A stretch of DNA of 64,000 nucleotides, from contig JAESUZ010001058.1 of NCBI GenBank assembly GCA_017311185.1, positions 558,001-622,000 on the forward strand. The letters run 5' to 3'. Origin of the DNA: Proteles cristata cristata (Eukaryota; Chordata; Mammalia; Carnivora; Hyaenidae). The notes under the pieces were generated by a model. That model worked only from the letters and a program-made list of their open reading frames with translations. It did not search any database and was not told where the DNA came from. The translations under genes were made by a program, and so were the position numbers. Shown here piece after piece: positions 24,566 through 35,948 of the stretch (positions are counted from its first letter, which is position 1; each line of letters begins with the position of its first letter).

Positions 24566-25419
24566 ACATTTAAACTCGGAGATTACACACATTGTTACAA
24601 ATTAGAGAAAGAGAGGCAGACCCTGCCATCTGCTTGATTCCACTTACTGTTGGTGGTTATATTTCACTGGTCATTTTTTCCCCCCAAAACAAAAATATAA
24701 TAATCCTCCTTATATCAGCAAACCACACACTCTCACTCTTGATCTCTCTCATTCTCTTTCTCCAAGAATTCTCTGAAGACTTACTAATTACAGCAAGTGA
24801 ACATCTATGAAAACTGGACGATCTGCTAATCCCCTGAAAACATATTGACAAATTTTAAAATAACCCTTCAATGAGATAAACAGCATCTAACTATTCTTAA
24901 ACACTCAAACTCATCTAACACCTCCCTTCCTTCAAACTCTTTTCTATTCTCAAAACCATTTTCCTTCTTTACAAATCAGATTCTGTGTTTCCTTACCTCT
25001 ACATATCATTCGCCTGCTTCTAGTCTTCACTTATTATCTCTGCCTTTCAAGTATAAAGTTTAGAGTTATTCTTATGAAACAGTTTTATGATGCCTGCTCC
25101 TAATTTAATAAAAAAGGGGAACGAAATATTTTTCTTAGTGAGAAAAAAGAAACTAAGTCAAATTATTTTTGGTATGTATCTCCTGATTAACTCTGCCTTG
25201 GGCACTAACCCTTGACAGGAAACCTATGTCCCACCCTGAATTCCTCAAATTGAGGAACCTTCAGGCTAAAATACATCATGTGCCCTACATCAATACCTAC
25301 TGGTTAAGTGTGACAGTGCAATGTGCCTCCAAGTAATAACGCTAAAGTAGAAGGAATGTGTCATTCATAATCCAGAACTGTGACAAAATCATTACCACCT
25401 TCCACCACCTGTCCACCGC

Positions 25420-25590
25420 CAATGTGCAATGGCTGGAGACATTTAGGGCTGTCACAACTGGCATCCAGTAGGGTAGAATACCCCAGCAGAAGCTACTCAA
25501 CATTCTATAATGCACAGGAGAGCCCACACCAAAGAATCATCTGACCCACAGTGTCATTAGGGCCCAAGCAGAGAATCCCTGCTCTAGAAA
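25420..25590 (+). mobile_element. MER20-like hAT-Charlie element
   Basis: 'atggctggagacatttaggg', 'ctgtcacaactggcatccag', 'tataatgcacaggagagccc', 'aaagaatcatctgacccaca' and 'agagaatccctgctctag' follow the MER20 order in sense. The first 90 bp or so (25330-25420) match poorly. Confidence 0.7.
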
Positions 25591-25599
25591 TTACTATAT

Positions 25600-26362
25600 G
25601 AAGCCAGCTGACTTCTCTGGCATTGCAGAATTTATAGGGCTCTGAGGCCAGCCAGGAGGAGGGAGAGAGAGAGGGGCAGAGTCCAGAATCAAAGAGGCAC
25701 TACAAAATGCCCAGCCAAAAGAGAGAGCTGAGGCTGCCGCTCATCTTGCCAATTGTCTGAAGAGGGTCCTCTTCATCTTGACCTTCCCAGACTTTGTCAA
25801 GAAGGGCTTTTTTAATATATAGGGTTAAAGGTTTAATTCGGTAAAAACATTTCTGTTCCATGATTCATCACCTGACCAACTGACCAACTACCCGCCCCCC
25901 CACTCTATGAAGCATTCTTCTATCACTATTAACTTTTAACCAGACCTAAACCAATAAATGAATGAATGAGAAGAAGAAAGAAACAACAACAAAAAGGAAA
26001 ACACGGGAATTCTGAACAGATATTTTAGACATGGACTATAAATCTAAAAGCGTACTGTCTGTTCTCCTGAGAGACTGCTGTCTAACCATTTTTATTCTGG
26101 GCAATGTGGGGTAGTGCTTAGAACTTTCCTTGCACATTGTTAATATCATAATGAGATCATGACTATTAGATGTCTCTCCTGTGACTACTGGATTCCTAGA
26201 AAAATTACATTGCTCAACAGCACTGTAGGTATCAAGCTGACCCAGCTTAAAAAAAAAAATCAACAATATATGTTTAGATTTTAATAATCAAACAAATACG
26301 GTAGGTAGCTTTTATTTGTGATAGTCTTCAGATTTAAATGCCAAATAGCTACTTAATGTGTT
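25600..26362. other. Single-copy sequence
   Basis: Contains a short GA-rich patch (25654-25680). No gene or repeat recognised. Confidence 0.4.
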
Positions 26363-26381
26363 ACTGAAAATTCAAAATTTT

Positions 26382-26560
26382 ATTTTTATAAAGTTTATTT
26401 ATCTACTTTGAAAAATAGCACAAGCAGAGGAAGGGCAGAGAGAGAGGAAGAATCTCAAACAGGCTCTGTACAAACAGTGCAGGGTTTGAACTCATGAAAC
26501 TGTGAGATCATAACCTGAGCCAAAACCAAGAGTCTAATGGACTGACCCACCCAGGCATCC
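26382..26560 (-). mobile_element. SINEC: SINEC SINE, old and shortened, antisense
   Basis: The right end gacccacccaggcatccc and the internal 'gtgagatcataacctgagcc' identify an antisense copy that has lost its CT tract. Flanks 'ctgaaaattcaaaatttt' (26364-26381) and 'ctgaaaaatctcaatttt' (26561-26578) are a degenerate duplication. Confidence 0.88.
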
Positions 26561-26579
26561 CTGAAAAATCTCAATTTTA

Positions 26580-28189
26580 AAAGGGGTTATACTAAGGACG
26601 TGTCTAGGTATTCACGACAGGGTTCCTTTAAACAGCAAAGCCCACTTTAGTTCATCTGAGCACGTACCTTCTACTGAGGAGAGAAAGAGAAGTTGTCACT
26701 CAAAGATCTGAGAAGAATAAGCAGTTGGACAACAGGAACTGTCCTCTGGTCATGGCATAAACCATCACAGTAATCCCATATTCTCACTGCCCCTTCCCAA
26801 TGGAGTTGTTTTAACATATTCTTAAGTTTTACCATGTAATATAAACTCATCTCTATGTTATACATTTTGTAAATATGTCACCAAGAAATGCTAAAAAGCC
26901 CCTAATGAATATGAATTGTTTACCCCAGGCCTATAATGTTCTGTGTCCTAATGCTTCAGAGATATTAGATACTAAAATTTTATTAAAACCATGTTCCTTG
27001 CATTTGCTGCCACTATCGATGATGCAAATTCACACATGTGTTAGCTAATGAAGCAGTCAGACAGGGTTTCATAGGCAAAGAGGCTAAAAAGAAATCTTTT
27101 TTGCCAAAGAGGAAAGTGGCCCAACTGTGGAAAATGATATGGATATCTAAGGTAGTCCCCACAAGCCAAAACTGTAAATAAGGTTAGACCCTCACATGGT
27201 TCCATGGTCTGAGTATATGTTACAACATTTCAAATCAAACACTCATTTCATTTTAGGGGTTCATGCCAGCTGGCAAAGCACAGCCGACCAAAGTGAAAAA
27301 CGAGCTTGAATTCTCTTTCTCTGTAAACTCAGTACATTTATAGCAGGAGCCCCTTACCAGAAGAGGGCAATGGTGGCCCAGTCGGCATTACGCAAAGCTG
27401 TGGCAGTTACCTGCAGTCCAGGGAATCACTGCCTAGGGAGTCAGATCTCAGCAAACAGCTGGGGACTGCCGGCTTCTAAGCACCAAGCATGCAAAGACCA
27501 GCCCCTTGCCTTTCCTTTTCCTGGAATGAAATAACAGGTGGCTGCAAGACCCAATCATTCCAATACTTCCAATTGATGATGTAGAACCAGTGCTCACTGC
27601 AACCCAATCAATGTATTTTAAAGTCATCCTCTCTCCCTGGTCATACCAGCCATGAAACTCTTCCCATCCCCAAATCAGAGGGTCCTTTAAAGATCTTCAA
27701 GTAGAGAATATTATATAAACAGTACCTTAGAAGGCTGCAAATTATAGACACCCGAAGAGCCATTATAAATTCAGATGCACGTTCACTTGTAATAAGTACC
27801 CTAGCTCTTCAGACCCTTTGGGTGGAATCTCAATTCTGCTAGCCTTTTCTCCCTGCCTCACCAGTGTTTCCAAGTTCATCTTCTCAAGCACTTTTCCTAG
27901 CTTAAGGTCTTCAGCCTTTGCTAAACAAAGCATTCTCTCCTCTCCCTTATAAACCACTTTGCAGGCATATTCTAGTGTTTGGTTTTTAAACACATCTACT
28001 GCTAACAAAGGAAAGGATTTGCTTTTGATTAATAAAATTTCGGGGCACAAGTGGGTAATGAATAGGTGGGAAGGGCTGGGGGTAGTTTAAGACAGGTGCG
28101 GCATGAGCCCATGCAACCCTGGTTGAGCTGTGTTATAATCTTACTTGGGGAATTCATAAACCAGAGAATGAAGGCTCTTAAGTTCGTAC
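26580..28189. other. Single-copy sequence
   Basis: About 1.6 kb with no repeat I recognise. An antisense 95-codon frame (27763-28050) lacks an ATG (its first codon is TTG) and has no splice sites that define an exon. Confidence 0.4.
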
Positions 28190-28670
28190 CTTGACTTCTC
28201 AATCTATCTAAAACTACACATCCTCCCTAGACCTGCATCTTTTCCCTGTTCTGGCTCAGCTAGCAGCACCCAACATCTGTCCAGCTCTGAGACCCTGTCC
28301 CCTCCCTTTCCTCAGCAGCCACATGCAACACACATACTGTGTTCTATTCCCATCCCCCACCATCCTGGCCTCCAGTCCAAGCCACCACCTCCTCCTGCCT
28401 GGCCCTTAACTGCACCTGTCTCCCATGATCCCCTAAGTCAGCTCACCGTCAATCTGTTACCAGCCTGTTGCCAGAAGATCTGATCAAGTCTTGCCCCGCA
28501 TCCACCCTCTACCCCTCCACTCAAGCTAAAAACCTTCTGAAAGGCCTTCCTTCAGCTCTCAGGGGGGAAAAGACTAAATCCCTTATGGTGACCTAGGGGA
28601 GGCTGACCACACATCATAGTCTGCCCGAGCCAGTCTCCTGTTATGCCCTCGTGTCCAAACATAATTATTA
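28190..28670 (+). mobile_element. L2 LINE fragment, sense
   Basis: 'ctggcctccagtccaagcca' and 'ccacctcctcctgcctggcc' match the L2 segment 'ctggtccaagccaccatcat ... cgcctgg'. 'caagctaaaaaccttctgaa' corresponds to 'ctgctcaaaaccctccaatg'. Diverged with internal deletions. Confidence 0.6.
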
Positions 28671-28789
28671 ATAGCACCCCTCCTATGTCCTGATTTCCAC
28701 AATTACCCATATATATGGTCTCTGTGAGGTCGGGCTCCTGACAACTTCTCCAGCCTCATGTCAGTCTACTGTCCCTGAACTCACTGCTG

Positions 28790-28915
28790 GCCTTCATTCA
28801 TTTAATTTTTATTTATTGAACATATACCAGACACGAGCCCTGTGCCAGGAGCTGAACACAGAGCAGAGAACAAGAGACAGGACCCTGGCATGTTAGGGAC
28901 ATTCCTTTTTAACCT
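28790..28915 (-). mobile_element. L2 LINE 3' end, antisense
   Basis: 'cattcatttaatttttattt', 'attgaacatataccagacac', 'cctgtgccaggagctgaaca' and 'cagagcagagaacaagagac' are the reverse of the L2 3' end. Confidence 0.75.
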
Positions 28916-29010
28916 GTAAATCCCAAGCAGTAATTACAGGGGCCCACAAAAAGAAATTCTTAGTAAATGCTTGCTAAACTGTTCAATTAAATAAACACTT
29001 CTTGATTCAG

Positions 29011-29042
29011 AGGGAAAAAAAAAAAAAGAGAGAGAGAGAGAC
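29011..29042. repeat. A-rich plus GA tract
   Basis: Fourteen or so A residues run into an AG dinucleotide tract. The sequence after it repeats 'gacaggaccctggc', also found at 28876-28889, which hints at a local duplication or insertion. Confidence 0.6.
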
Positions 29043-30480
29043 AGGACCCTGGCTCTGCTGGAAGGCCCTGCCCCACCCTGTGTGTACCTACCTCCCCCTG
29101 GTCTCCCACTTGGGCTTCCTTCAGCCTCGGCTCAATGCCTCTTCCTCCTAGAAAGCTCCTAAGGGCTCCAGACCAGGCATCCCACCCTTTACCCTGCAAC
29201 AGCATCATGTGCCTCTCTTGAAAACAATGCTTCAAGACTGCGATTTTTCCTGCTTGTGTGTGATTGGTCTGACTGCCAGATTCTTCCAAGAGATGATGAG
29301 GTTTGCATCTATTTTGGCTAGTTATTAAAGGCCCGATACTTAGTGGTGCCTGGCCGACAGGAGGTGCTCATGAGTGCATTGCAGGAAGGAAGGAAGGAGG
29401 CCCAGAGTGTACTCTGCCTCTCAACTCTGTGCGAGCTCTCCTTCCTGGGTCCCAGAGTGGCCCTGATGGTGCCGAAAGTCTTACAAATCCTCTCCTGATG
29501 TCAGCTTCTGGCCCTATTTGCCCAACCCTCCTAGGCTCAGGGTTCTGACAGGGAGCACAAGCCCATCACCCCTCAGTTGAGATGCACTCTGTGCTCAGCA
29601 CAAAGACTCGCACCCAGAAAAGGGCTGGAGGAAGGTCTATCTGGCAAACTGTAGCTGAAGGAGCAAACCGAGCCAAAATACCTCATCAAAAGCAGGTATT
29701 TGGAGATACCATCTTTTTTTGAGATTTTGAAATATTGAAGCTTCTCCCTCTTGACAAAGAAATATTGCTTGTGGCTTATAAAAATCCATTCTTTTTCATC
29801 AACTTCTACTGATTATTATAGATTAAAATCTCTGAGTACAATTTTCAGCTTGGGTATAGTCACCCACCTTGGCAGGGGGACAAAAGGGATGTGAATCCCT
29901 ATTCAAAACATTAGTTATTTTCACAATATGCCACCATGGGGGGTGGCATGAGGTGCGGACTAGAGCCAGGATGCATTTTATAAAATAACCACCTGGTTTC
30001 CCAGCCATGAGAGTAGGCCAGGTGGCTGAAGATACCACAGTCACACCCTCCACAAGGGGACCCCTTCTCTCCCACCTGTCACCTTCCCAGAGGACCCACA
30101 GGGGCACCCACATGGTGAGGGCACTGATGTCAATCAAACTAAATACAGATAAAAGTTCTAATATGTCTTCCACAGCACAATAGATAACTGAACTGCCCCT
30201 TCCTGGGGGCACATACACACGTAACTTTGGAGACCATTGCAGCCAACCCGAGAAACATCTAGACTCCGAGAAGACCAGGAATTACTTAAAGGCCCTGCCA
30301 ACAAATGCAACCCAAGCAACGTCAAGGATGCAATGTCAGAAACTGTTAACTGGCAGCAATGAGAATGAAATTGGACCAAAGGAGGGCATTTATAATGATA
30401 GAGAATAAAAGCTATCAAGAAATTAAAACTACCCTGAGAATCCAAGTAAGAGCATACAGATGCTGGTGGAAAAGCTGTAA
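29043..30480. other. Single-copy sequence
   Basis: Moderate GC content from 29050 to 29560 and 29990 to 30120. Two overlapping antisense frames of 128-131 codons (29823-30218 and 30158-30544) occupy different frames, lack recognisable domains, and are not supported as exons. Confidence 0.35.
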
Positions 30481-30489
30481 AACCTGTTC

Positions 30490-30872
30490 CTCTAAAATGT
30501 AACATGTGTTTCCATCCCAAACCCTCTTCCTGTGGTTCCCCCACTAGAATTCGCTCCTACCAGACTCTTGGGGAGGCACCTTCTTCCTCTTTTACTTGGT
30601 TATTTAACTGGAATGTGCCTCCCGGGAAAGGCTCTCTGGCCATCCTATTTACACTGGAGCCACCTCTAGTCACTCACCATCAAATTACAAGGTTTTATTT
30701 TCTTCATTACACATCTCAGTATCTGAAATTATCTTGTCTTTCCTTGTGCAGCATCTGTCTTTCCCCAACTGAACTGTCATCTCCATAAGACCACGAACTT
30801 CTCAGTCTTATTCAGCTGAGAACCATTCTAGTATATGGGAAACATGTGATAAATATTTGTTGAATAAATGTT
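30490..30872 (+). mobile_element. L2 LINE 3' UTR, sense
   Basis: 'attttcttcattacacatct', 'cagtatctgaaattatcttg' and 'aaatatttgttgaataaatg' give the L2 3' UTR to the terminus. This is a good match. Confidence 0.82.
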
Positions 30873-31940
30873 TGAAAACAGCAAAAGCAACAAAGGAGTC
30901 ATAGAAGACTGAATCCATTTTGTTCAGACCATGTCAGATCAGGGAGGCAAAAATAAGACCATAGAAGACATATAATATATAATGGTGAGATGAAAGACAT
31001 ATATCAAACTGTGTACAATAAAAACAGAGAATATGGCATCTTCTCAAGCATTAATGGAATGGCTTCTATATCTGTCAGTCTCAACTTCCAATTTCCCAAA
31101 TGAATCTGAACTTCACTGAAAAGGCATAGCAGGTGGGAATGAGGGTCTGATCCCAAAGCAAGATATAGCACCTGAGGTGTGAGGGGAGGTCTGATCCCAG
31201 AAAATTGGTCAACACCACAATCTGGATTGCTGCCCAATATCGGTCTACTAGGACCCTCCACCCTCAGGTCATATTGCTCAGGGGACGCTCCATGTATAGT
31301 TTAAACAGGAAAGTATGCTATAACCTAATTAGTCAGGAATAAATCCCAATATGTAGTAATAAGCAGAAGACTTTACAAACACATGCTCCTTAAGCCACCC
31401 ATGTACTCACTAAAAGAAACATCTCAATATGTATCTGATAAACTGTGTTCACATCAGGGTTCTGTTGTCTCTATTTTTTTTTTACATCCAATCCAGCTGC
31501 AACACTGGTTCTGTTGAAAAGTATGAGTAATCATTTCTTATTTTCCACCTTAAAATCACTTTAGGGACTAAAACCTCCCTTTAAAAAATTTGTTTCAACA
31601 CCAAAATGCATTATTTTCTCTTTATAATCAAACCAGTTTTTGAAGCATAATGGAAAAAGGCCTACAGCCTCTATACCAAATCCTTATGCTCATGCCATAA
31701 ATAATTTATAGAAAGATGGTTGCTTCTCAGAGGCAGGCTCAAATTCCCATTTTAATCAAAACTGATTTTGAAATTTATTTCTCAATTTACATGTGGTCAG
31801 GGAGATTCTCCCCACGTGAGCTCTCTGACTGCTTCGTGGAAATGGGCACTCTTCCCGAACTCCTAAAACCGTGGGACATTATTAACCACTGGTAATCATT
31901 TTCTTCTACACTCTAATGCTCTTAACTTCATCAGAGGTTA
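30873..31940. other. Single-copy AT-rich sequence
   Basis: No repeats recognised. 31530-31790 is AT-rich but complex, with TTTATAATC and TAAATAATTTATAG motifs, and may be conserved non-coding DNA. Confidence 0.3.
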
Positions 31941-31945
31941 ACGTC

Positions 31946-32068
31946 ATGGCGGCAGCTTCAGAAGGGAATCAAAAGCGCGAAGCCACAAAACACCAATGGT
32001 ACTCTGTTCATGATATTTCCAAATGTGCAAACAGACCTCACAAAGGAAAAGTCTCAAAGATTCACTGA
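31946..32068 (+). other. 40-codon ATG frame in a small CpG-containing patch (candidate only)
   Basis: The ATG sits in the context ACGTCATGG (G at +4) and opens with Met-Ala-Ala-Ala-Ser-Glu-Gly. The frame ends at TGA 32066-32068. The patch 31940-31985 holds four CpGs in otherwise CpG-poor sequence. The peptide is basic and has no recognised domain. A lost or alternative first exon, or chance, are both possible; chance is more likely. Confidence 0.15.
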
Positions 32069-32560
32069 ATAAACATACAAACTCATACCAGAAACATAAA
32101 GACTAACCAATAAATGACAGTACCAACCAGTACAGTACTGTGTTTCAAAACCCCAAATCTGTATCTCTGAGACTGCTTTGCTTAACTCTGGGGTGAGTAA
32201 CATAAGAAAGCCTTTTTACTCTATTTTTATTTCACAGAACAGTCTTTGGTTCACCCCCCTGCAAAGTGTTTTTAGCATTTTTTTTGTCTTTACTACAAAG
32301 TAGAATCCCTCCAGTACTACATAGAATGTCAGTCTGTTCATAACTGGGTCCCAATATGGGTTCCCACAACTTCTGATAAGCACCAAGCTCTATGGCCAAG
32401 TATTGTAGAGGTAGCCAAAGCTACAGCAGAGAATCTGAATCTTCATAATGCCAACTCTGGTAGTTGACTCCCAACTTCTGTCCTATATGCAGAAACTCTA
32501 TGAGCTGCACATGGTCTTAGACTTCTCCATCAATGGAGAAATGAAACAACTGCCAAATGA

Positions 32561-32561
32561 G

Positions 32562-32592
<31 letters not shown>

Positions 32593-32593
32593 T
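32561..32593. repeat. (TC)n followed by poly(T)
   Basis: About eleven TC units and then nine or ten T. The flanks lack a SINE head, so I treat it as simple sequence. Confidence 0.85.
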
Positions 32594-32927
32594 GCCCATT
32601 TCTAGGATCCCTTATCCAACCTTTATTTATGGGCACAGAAGGGAAAACTTCGATACTAATGGTTGACTCCAAACATTGAACTGAAGGTAAAGTTTTCAGA
32701 ACAAAATAGCAACATATTTCACTCATGGGAGAGGAACTATGTAAGTCTGAAAGTTTTAAAATGAACATAAAGTTTTAAATAAACATAAAACTTCTAAGTG
32801 ACAAGAAAGCATTGCTCAACATTTGATGATAGCAAAAATAAATGGTATATAAAAGGATGGTGCCTCTTATAGTCAATGGAGTCTTAATTTAATAAAACCC
32901 AGTATACGTGCATACTAGGTCACAATG

Positions 32928-32972
32928 CAATATATATATATTATATATGTAATTATATAATATATATATTAG
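32928..32972. repeat. AT-rich palindromic tract
   Basis: Consists of TATATATAT runs and TTATATATGTAATTATATAA, nearly self-complementary over its length. It directly precedes the GA-rich tract at 33000. Confidence 0.85.
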
Positions 32973-32999
32973 TTTAGAGAGAAGGAGTACAAGTGAGTG

Positions 33000-33222
33000 A
33001 AGGCAGAGAGAGAGAGAGGGAGAGAGAGACAGAGAGAATCCCATGAGGGGCAGAGAGAGAGGGGGAGAGAGAAGGAAAGAAGGAAAGAGGAACAGGGAGG
33101 GAGGGAGAAAGACGGAGGGAGAGAAGGGGAGAGAGAGAATTCCATGAAGGGCAGAGAGGGAGAGAGGGACAGAGAAGGAGGGAAGGAGGAAGAAAGGGGA
33201 GGGAGGGAGGGAGAAGTGGAGC
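33000..33222 (+). repeat. GA-rich tract made of two ~101-bp units
   Basis: Almost pure purine on the plus strand. The landmark gaatcccatgaggggcagag (from 33036) recurs as gaattccatgaagggcagag (from 33137), 101 bp apart, so the tract contains a diverged tandem duplication. Long Arg/Glu-rich frames on one strand and Ser/Leu/Pro-rich frames on the other are composition artefacts. Confidence 0.85.
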
Positions 33223-33304
33223 TCACACCCAGGGCTTGTTTTTTATCCAAAGCGGGGCAGTGGCTCACCCAAAATGGGACTTGTGTTCACCTGAAGCAGG
33301 TTCA

Positions 33305-33488
33305 TTTTTATTTCAGAGAGAAAGAGCACAGGCAGAGAAAGAGGCAGAGGGAGACACAGAGAGAGAATCACAAGCAGCCCCCATGATCATCAAGGAGTCT
33401 GATGAGGGGTTTGATCCCACAACCCCTGGGATTATGACTTGAGCCGAAATCAAGAGTTGCATGCTCAGCCGACTCGGCTATTCAGGAG
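33305..33488 (-). mobile_element. SINEC: Old SINEC-type SINE, antisense
   Basis: 'gattatgacttgagccgaaa', 'tcaagagttgcatgctcagc' and 'cgactcggctattcag' are the antisense tRNA head of an older carnivore SINE form, the one with CTCTTGATTTCGGCTCA-type sequence. The CT part is reduced to an A/G-rich left end. Confidence 0.8.
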
Positions 33489-33489
33489 G

Positions 33490-34385
33490 GTTTCAAATGA
33501 GTCTCTCCTGAGGCTAGAGACTGCAAAGGCTTCCTGCACTCATGAAATCCTCCTGGCAGCAAACATAATGCTAACTTTGGCTTAAGTTAGCTTCTATCCA
33601 GGTGGACTAGAAAAGAATATTTCGCATGATAGCAATTATGGAATAGGATCCTTGAATGTTTGAACAGGGTCCTTGAATTTTCAGTGATTTTGGTGTTCCT
33701 TCTTTCTCACTGATATAAAATTCTAACAAAACCAGTATTTAAAGAAAAAACGTGAGTGATGAGAATGACTTTTCAACAAAAAACCATTTATTTTATCTTT
33801 TCCTACCACAAGGATGAAGAACGAAATATATGACTGAATTGTAAAAATTACTGCTACCACCATGGGAGGGAAATTATATCCACATACTCCCCCCTAAAAC
33901 TGGACTTGTAACAAAATGAAAGCAGTGGGCAAATCTGAATCCACTTTTTGTTAGACACCATTCTAAACTTATTATTACAAAGTAAGTAGACTCAGAAAAC
34001 CATCTGAAAAAAATCACTAATGTACATCACATATTCTCCTTGCACTGATCAAAATGAAATATAAATACTACCATATCTGTAAGTCATGTACATACAGGAA
34101 AGTTCCAGGGGTCTCTGACAGCCTCCTAACTTTGAGTTGGGCTGCATTTGGTCACACAGTTTGAGGATATCTGAGATGTTTGCATCCACATTTAGAAGGA
34201 AAACCTCAAACTACAAAAACATGACCAGTCAAGTATGTCTTCATGGGGACTCAAAGAGATTGCCTTTTTGGTCTTCAGATTGGGGCTGAGAAGTCTAGAC
34301 CTTCCTTGTCCAAATACATAAGGAAAAAGGTCTAAGGCTCACTCCCAAGACCAACACCTAGTACAATAACATACTTTCCTAGGAA
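33490..34385. other. Single-copy sequence
   Basis: No recognised repeat or gene feature. AT-rich between 33700 and 34090. Confidence 0.4.
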
Positions 34386-34387
34386 TA

Positions 34388-34537
34388 AACGAAAGGAGAA
34401 GGAAAGGGGAGGGGGGAGGAGAGGGGGAGAGGAAGGGGAGGGGAGGGGAAGGGGAGAGGGAGGGGAAGGGAGGGAAGGGGAGGGAAGGGGAGGAGAGGGG
34501 AGGGGAGGGGGAGGGGAAAGGGGAGAGGGGAGGGAAG
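34388..34537 (+). repeat. G/A-only tract, (GGGGA)n-like
   Basis: About 145 bases consist almost only of G and A, dominated by GGGGA and GGGGAGGGGA units, with many G3-G5 runs 1-4 bases apart. This satisfies the usual sequence rule for G-quadruplex formation many times over and also fits triplex-prone polypurine DNA. No SINE or L1 body is attached. Confidence 0.95.
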
Positions 34538-34994
34538 ATTGCTACAAATACAACAAGGCCAATGAAGCTGAAGACCTCAAGCCCTTTAACTCTCCTAGGT
34601 AACCTAAGTAAAATGATTTTCTACTTCATAAACTTGTTAGCTGGTGGATTTGTTATTCCTCGTGAGTATCAGATGAAGAAGAAAACTGAGGCCAAGAGGA
34701 TGAGAGACTATGGAAGGCACAGATCCCACTTGAATAACTTAATCACACCATGAAAATTAATTACATTATAAAAATGTTTGTCAGACGGATTCCATGTTCC
34801 CATGAAGGGTCCAGTTCTTGTAATAAGCACAAAGATTATAAAAATTGCTTTGATGCTCTTTTGTTTTGATATAATTTAAACTTCAGAAAAACTCTGAGAA
34901 CAGTACAATGTCAGAAAATTTCTTAACACATTTTGAATTATCCTCTGAGAACTTAAAAAAACTATTTTTTAACTAGCTTCAAAAGTTAAAAATA

Positions 34995-35230
34995 GGGGTG
35001 CTTGGGTGGCTTAGTCAGTTAAGTGACCGACTTTCACTTAGGTCATGATCTCACGGTTCGTGGGTTTGAGCCCCGTGTCGGGCCCTGTGCTGACTGCCCG
35101 CTCGGAGCCTGGAGCCTGTTTCAGTCTGTGACTCCCTCTCTCTCGGACCCTCCCCTGCTCATGCTGTCTCTCTCTCTCTCTCTCTCTCTCTCTGCTAGAA
35201 ATAAATAAAACATTTAAAAAAAAAAAAAGA
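34995..35230 (+). mobile_element. SINEC: SINEC SINE, younger subfamily, sense
   Basis: Has GGCTTAGTCAGTTAAG, GACTTTCACTT, GCTGACTGCCCGCTCGG, TTTCAGTCTGTGACTCC and an expanded CT tract ending CTGCTAGAAATAAATAAA. I see no clear target-site duplication; the tail runs into GAAA units. Confidence 0.95.
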
Positions 35231-35649
35231 AAGAAAGAAAATGCAAATGAAATGCCAAAGAAAAGGCATAATTACATTAATGGATAACCTTAAATGTGTG
35301 TCAATGTCCACCCCCTACCCCCAGAAAACAAATCACTGACAAATTCAGGTCCTTTATTCGTGATAACAACTTGTCTAAAACACACAGCACTATAAAGAAA
35401 CCTTGGATTAGAACCTCTAAGAGATGATAGTTTTGGATTTGTAAGTTATTCTTCCTTATTAACTGAGTCCAAGAGAGCCTTACAAGAACATCCTAAAGAA
35501 ATAAGTTTCATGTGCGAGCAAGTGTCCTAAAACAATGGAAAGCAGCAAAGCATTACCAAAGACTGAAGGGTACTTTCCATTTACCTTGTTAAAAACATCT
35601 TCCTCGGGGATAAAACAGATTTTTAGGGCAAGAAGTAATAGGGCTTGAT

Positions 35650-35732
35650 TCTCTCTCTCTCTCCCTCCTCTCTTTCTGCTCCTCCCTGACTTATATTCTC
35701 TCTCTCTCAAAATAAATAAATAAACTTAAAAG
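35650..35732 (+). mobile_element. SINEC: SINEC 3' fragment, 5'-truncated
   Basis: Only the CT-rich 3' part and tail are present (CTCTCTCAAAATAAATAAAT and so on). It abuts a nearly full-length copy that begins eight bases later, an arrangement like a partial dimer. Confidence 0.8.
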
Positions 35733-35739
35733 GGGGAGG

Positions 35740-35948
35740 GGATGCCTGGGGCTCAGTAGATTAAGCCTCAGATTCAGCTCCAGTCATGATGTTGTGGTTC
35801 ATGGGTTCAAGCCCTGCATCAGGCTCTATGCGGGACAGTGAGGAATGAGCCTACTTAGGATTTTCTCTCTCTCCACCCCCTCTGTCTGCCCCTCCCCGAT
35901 TCACACTTCCTATCTCTCAAAATAAATAAATAACCTTAAAAAAAATAA
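35740..35948 (+). mobile_element. SINEC: SINEC SINE, older, sense
   Basis: Head 'gatgcctggggctcagtaga' and B-box region GGGTTCAAGCCC are recognisable. The tail CTCTCAAAATAAATAAATAA is the same as the tail of the fragment just upstream, so the second copy may have inserted into, or been copied together with, the first. Confidence 0.88.

Noticed and set aside
27763..28050. 95-codon minus-strand frame with protein-like composition
   Set aside because: The first codon is TTG, there is no ATG, no bracketing splice sites and no domain I recognise.
29823..30544. Two overlapping 128-131-codon minus-strand frames
   Set aside because: They occupy different frames, overlap, lack known domains, and a frameshifted gene would need support that I do not see.
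32969..33386. Long Arg/Glu-rich frame on the plus strand and Ser/Leu/Pro-rich frames on the minus strand
   Set aside because: They lie in a GA-rich tandem tract; the composition alone keeps all frames open. No coding features.
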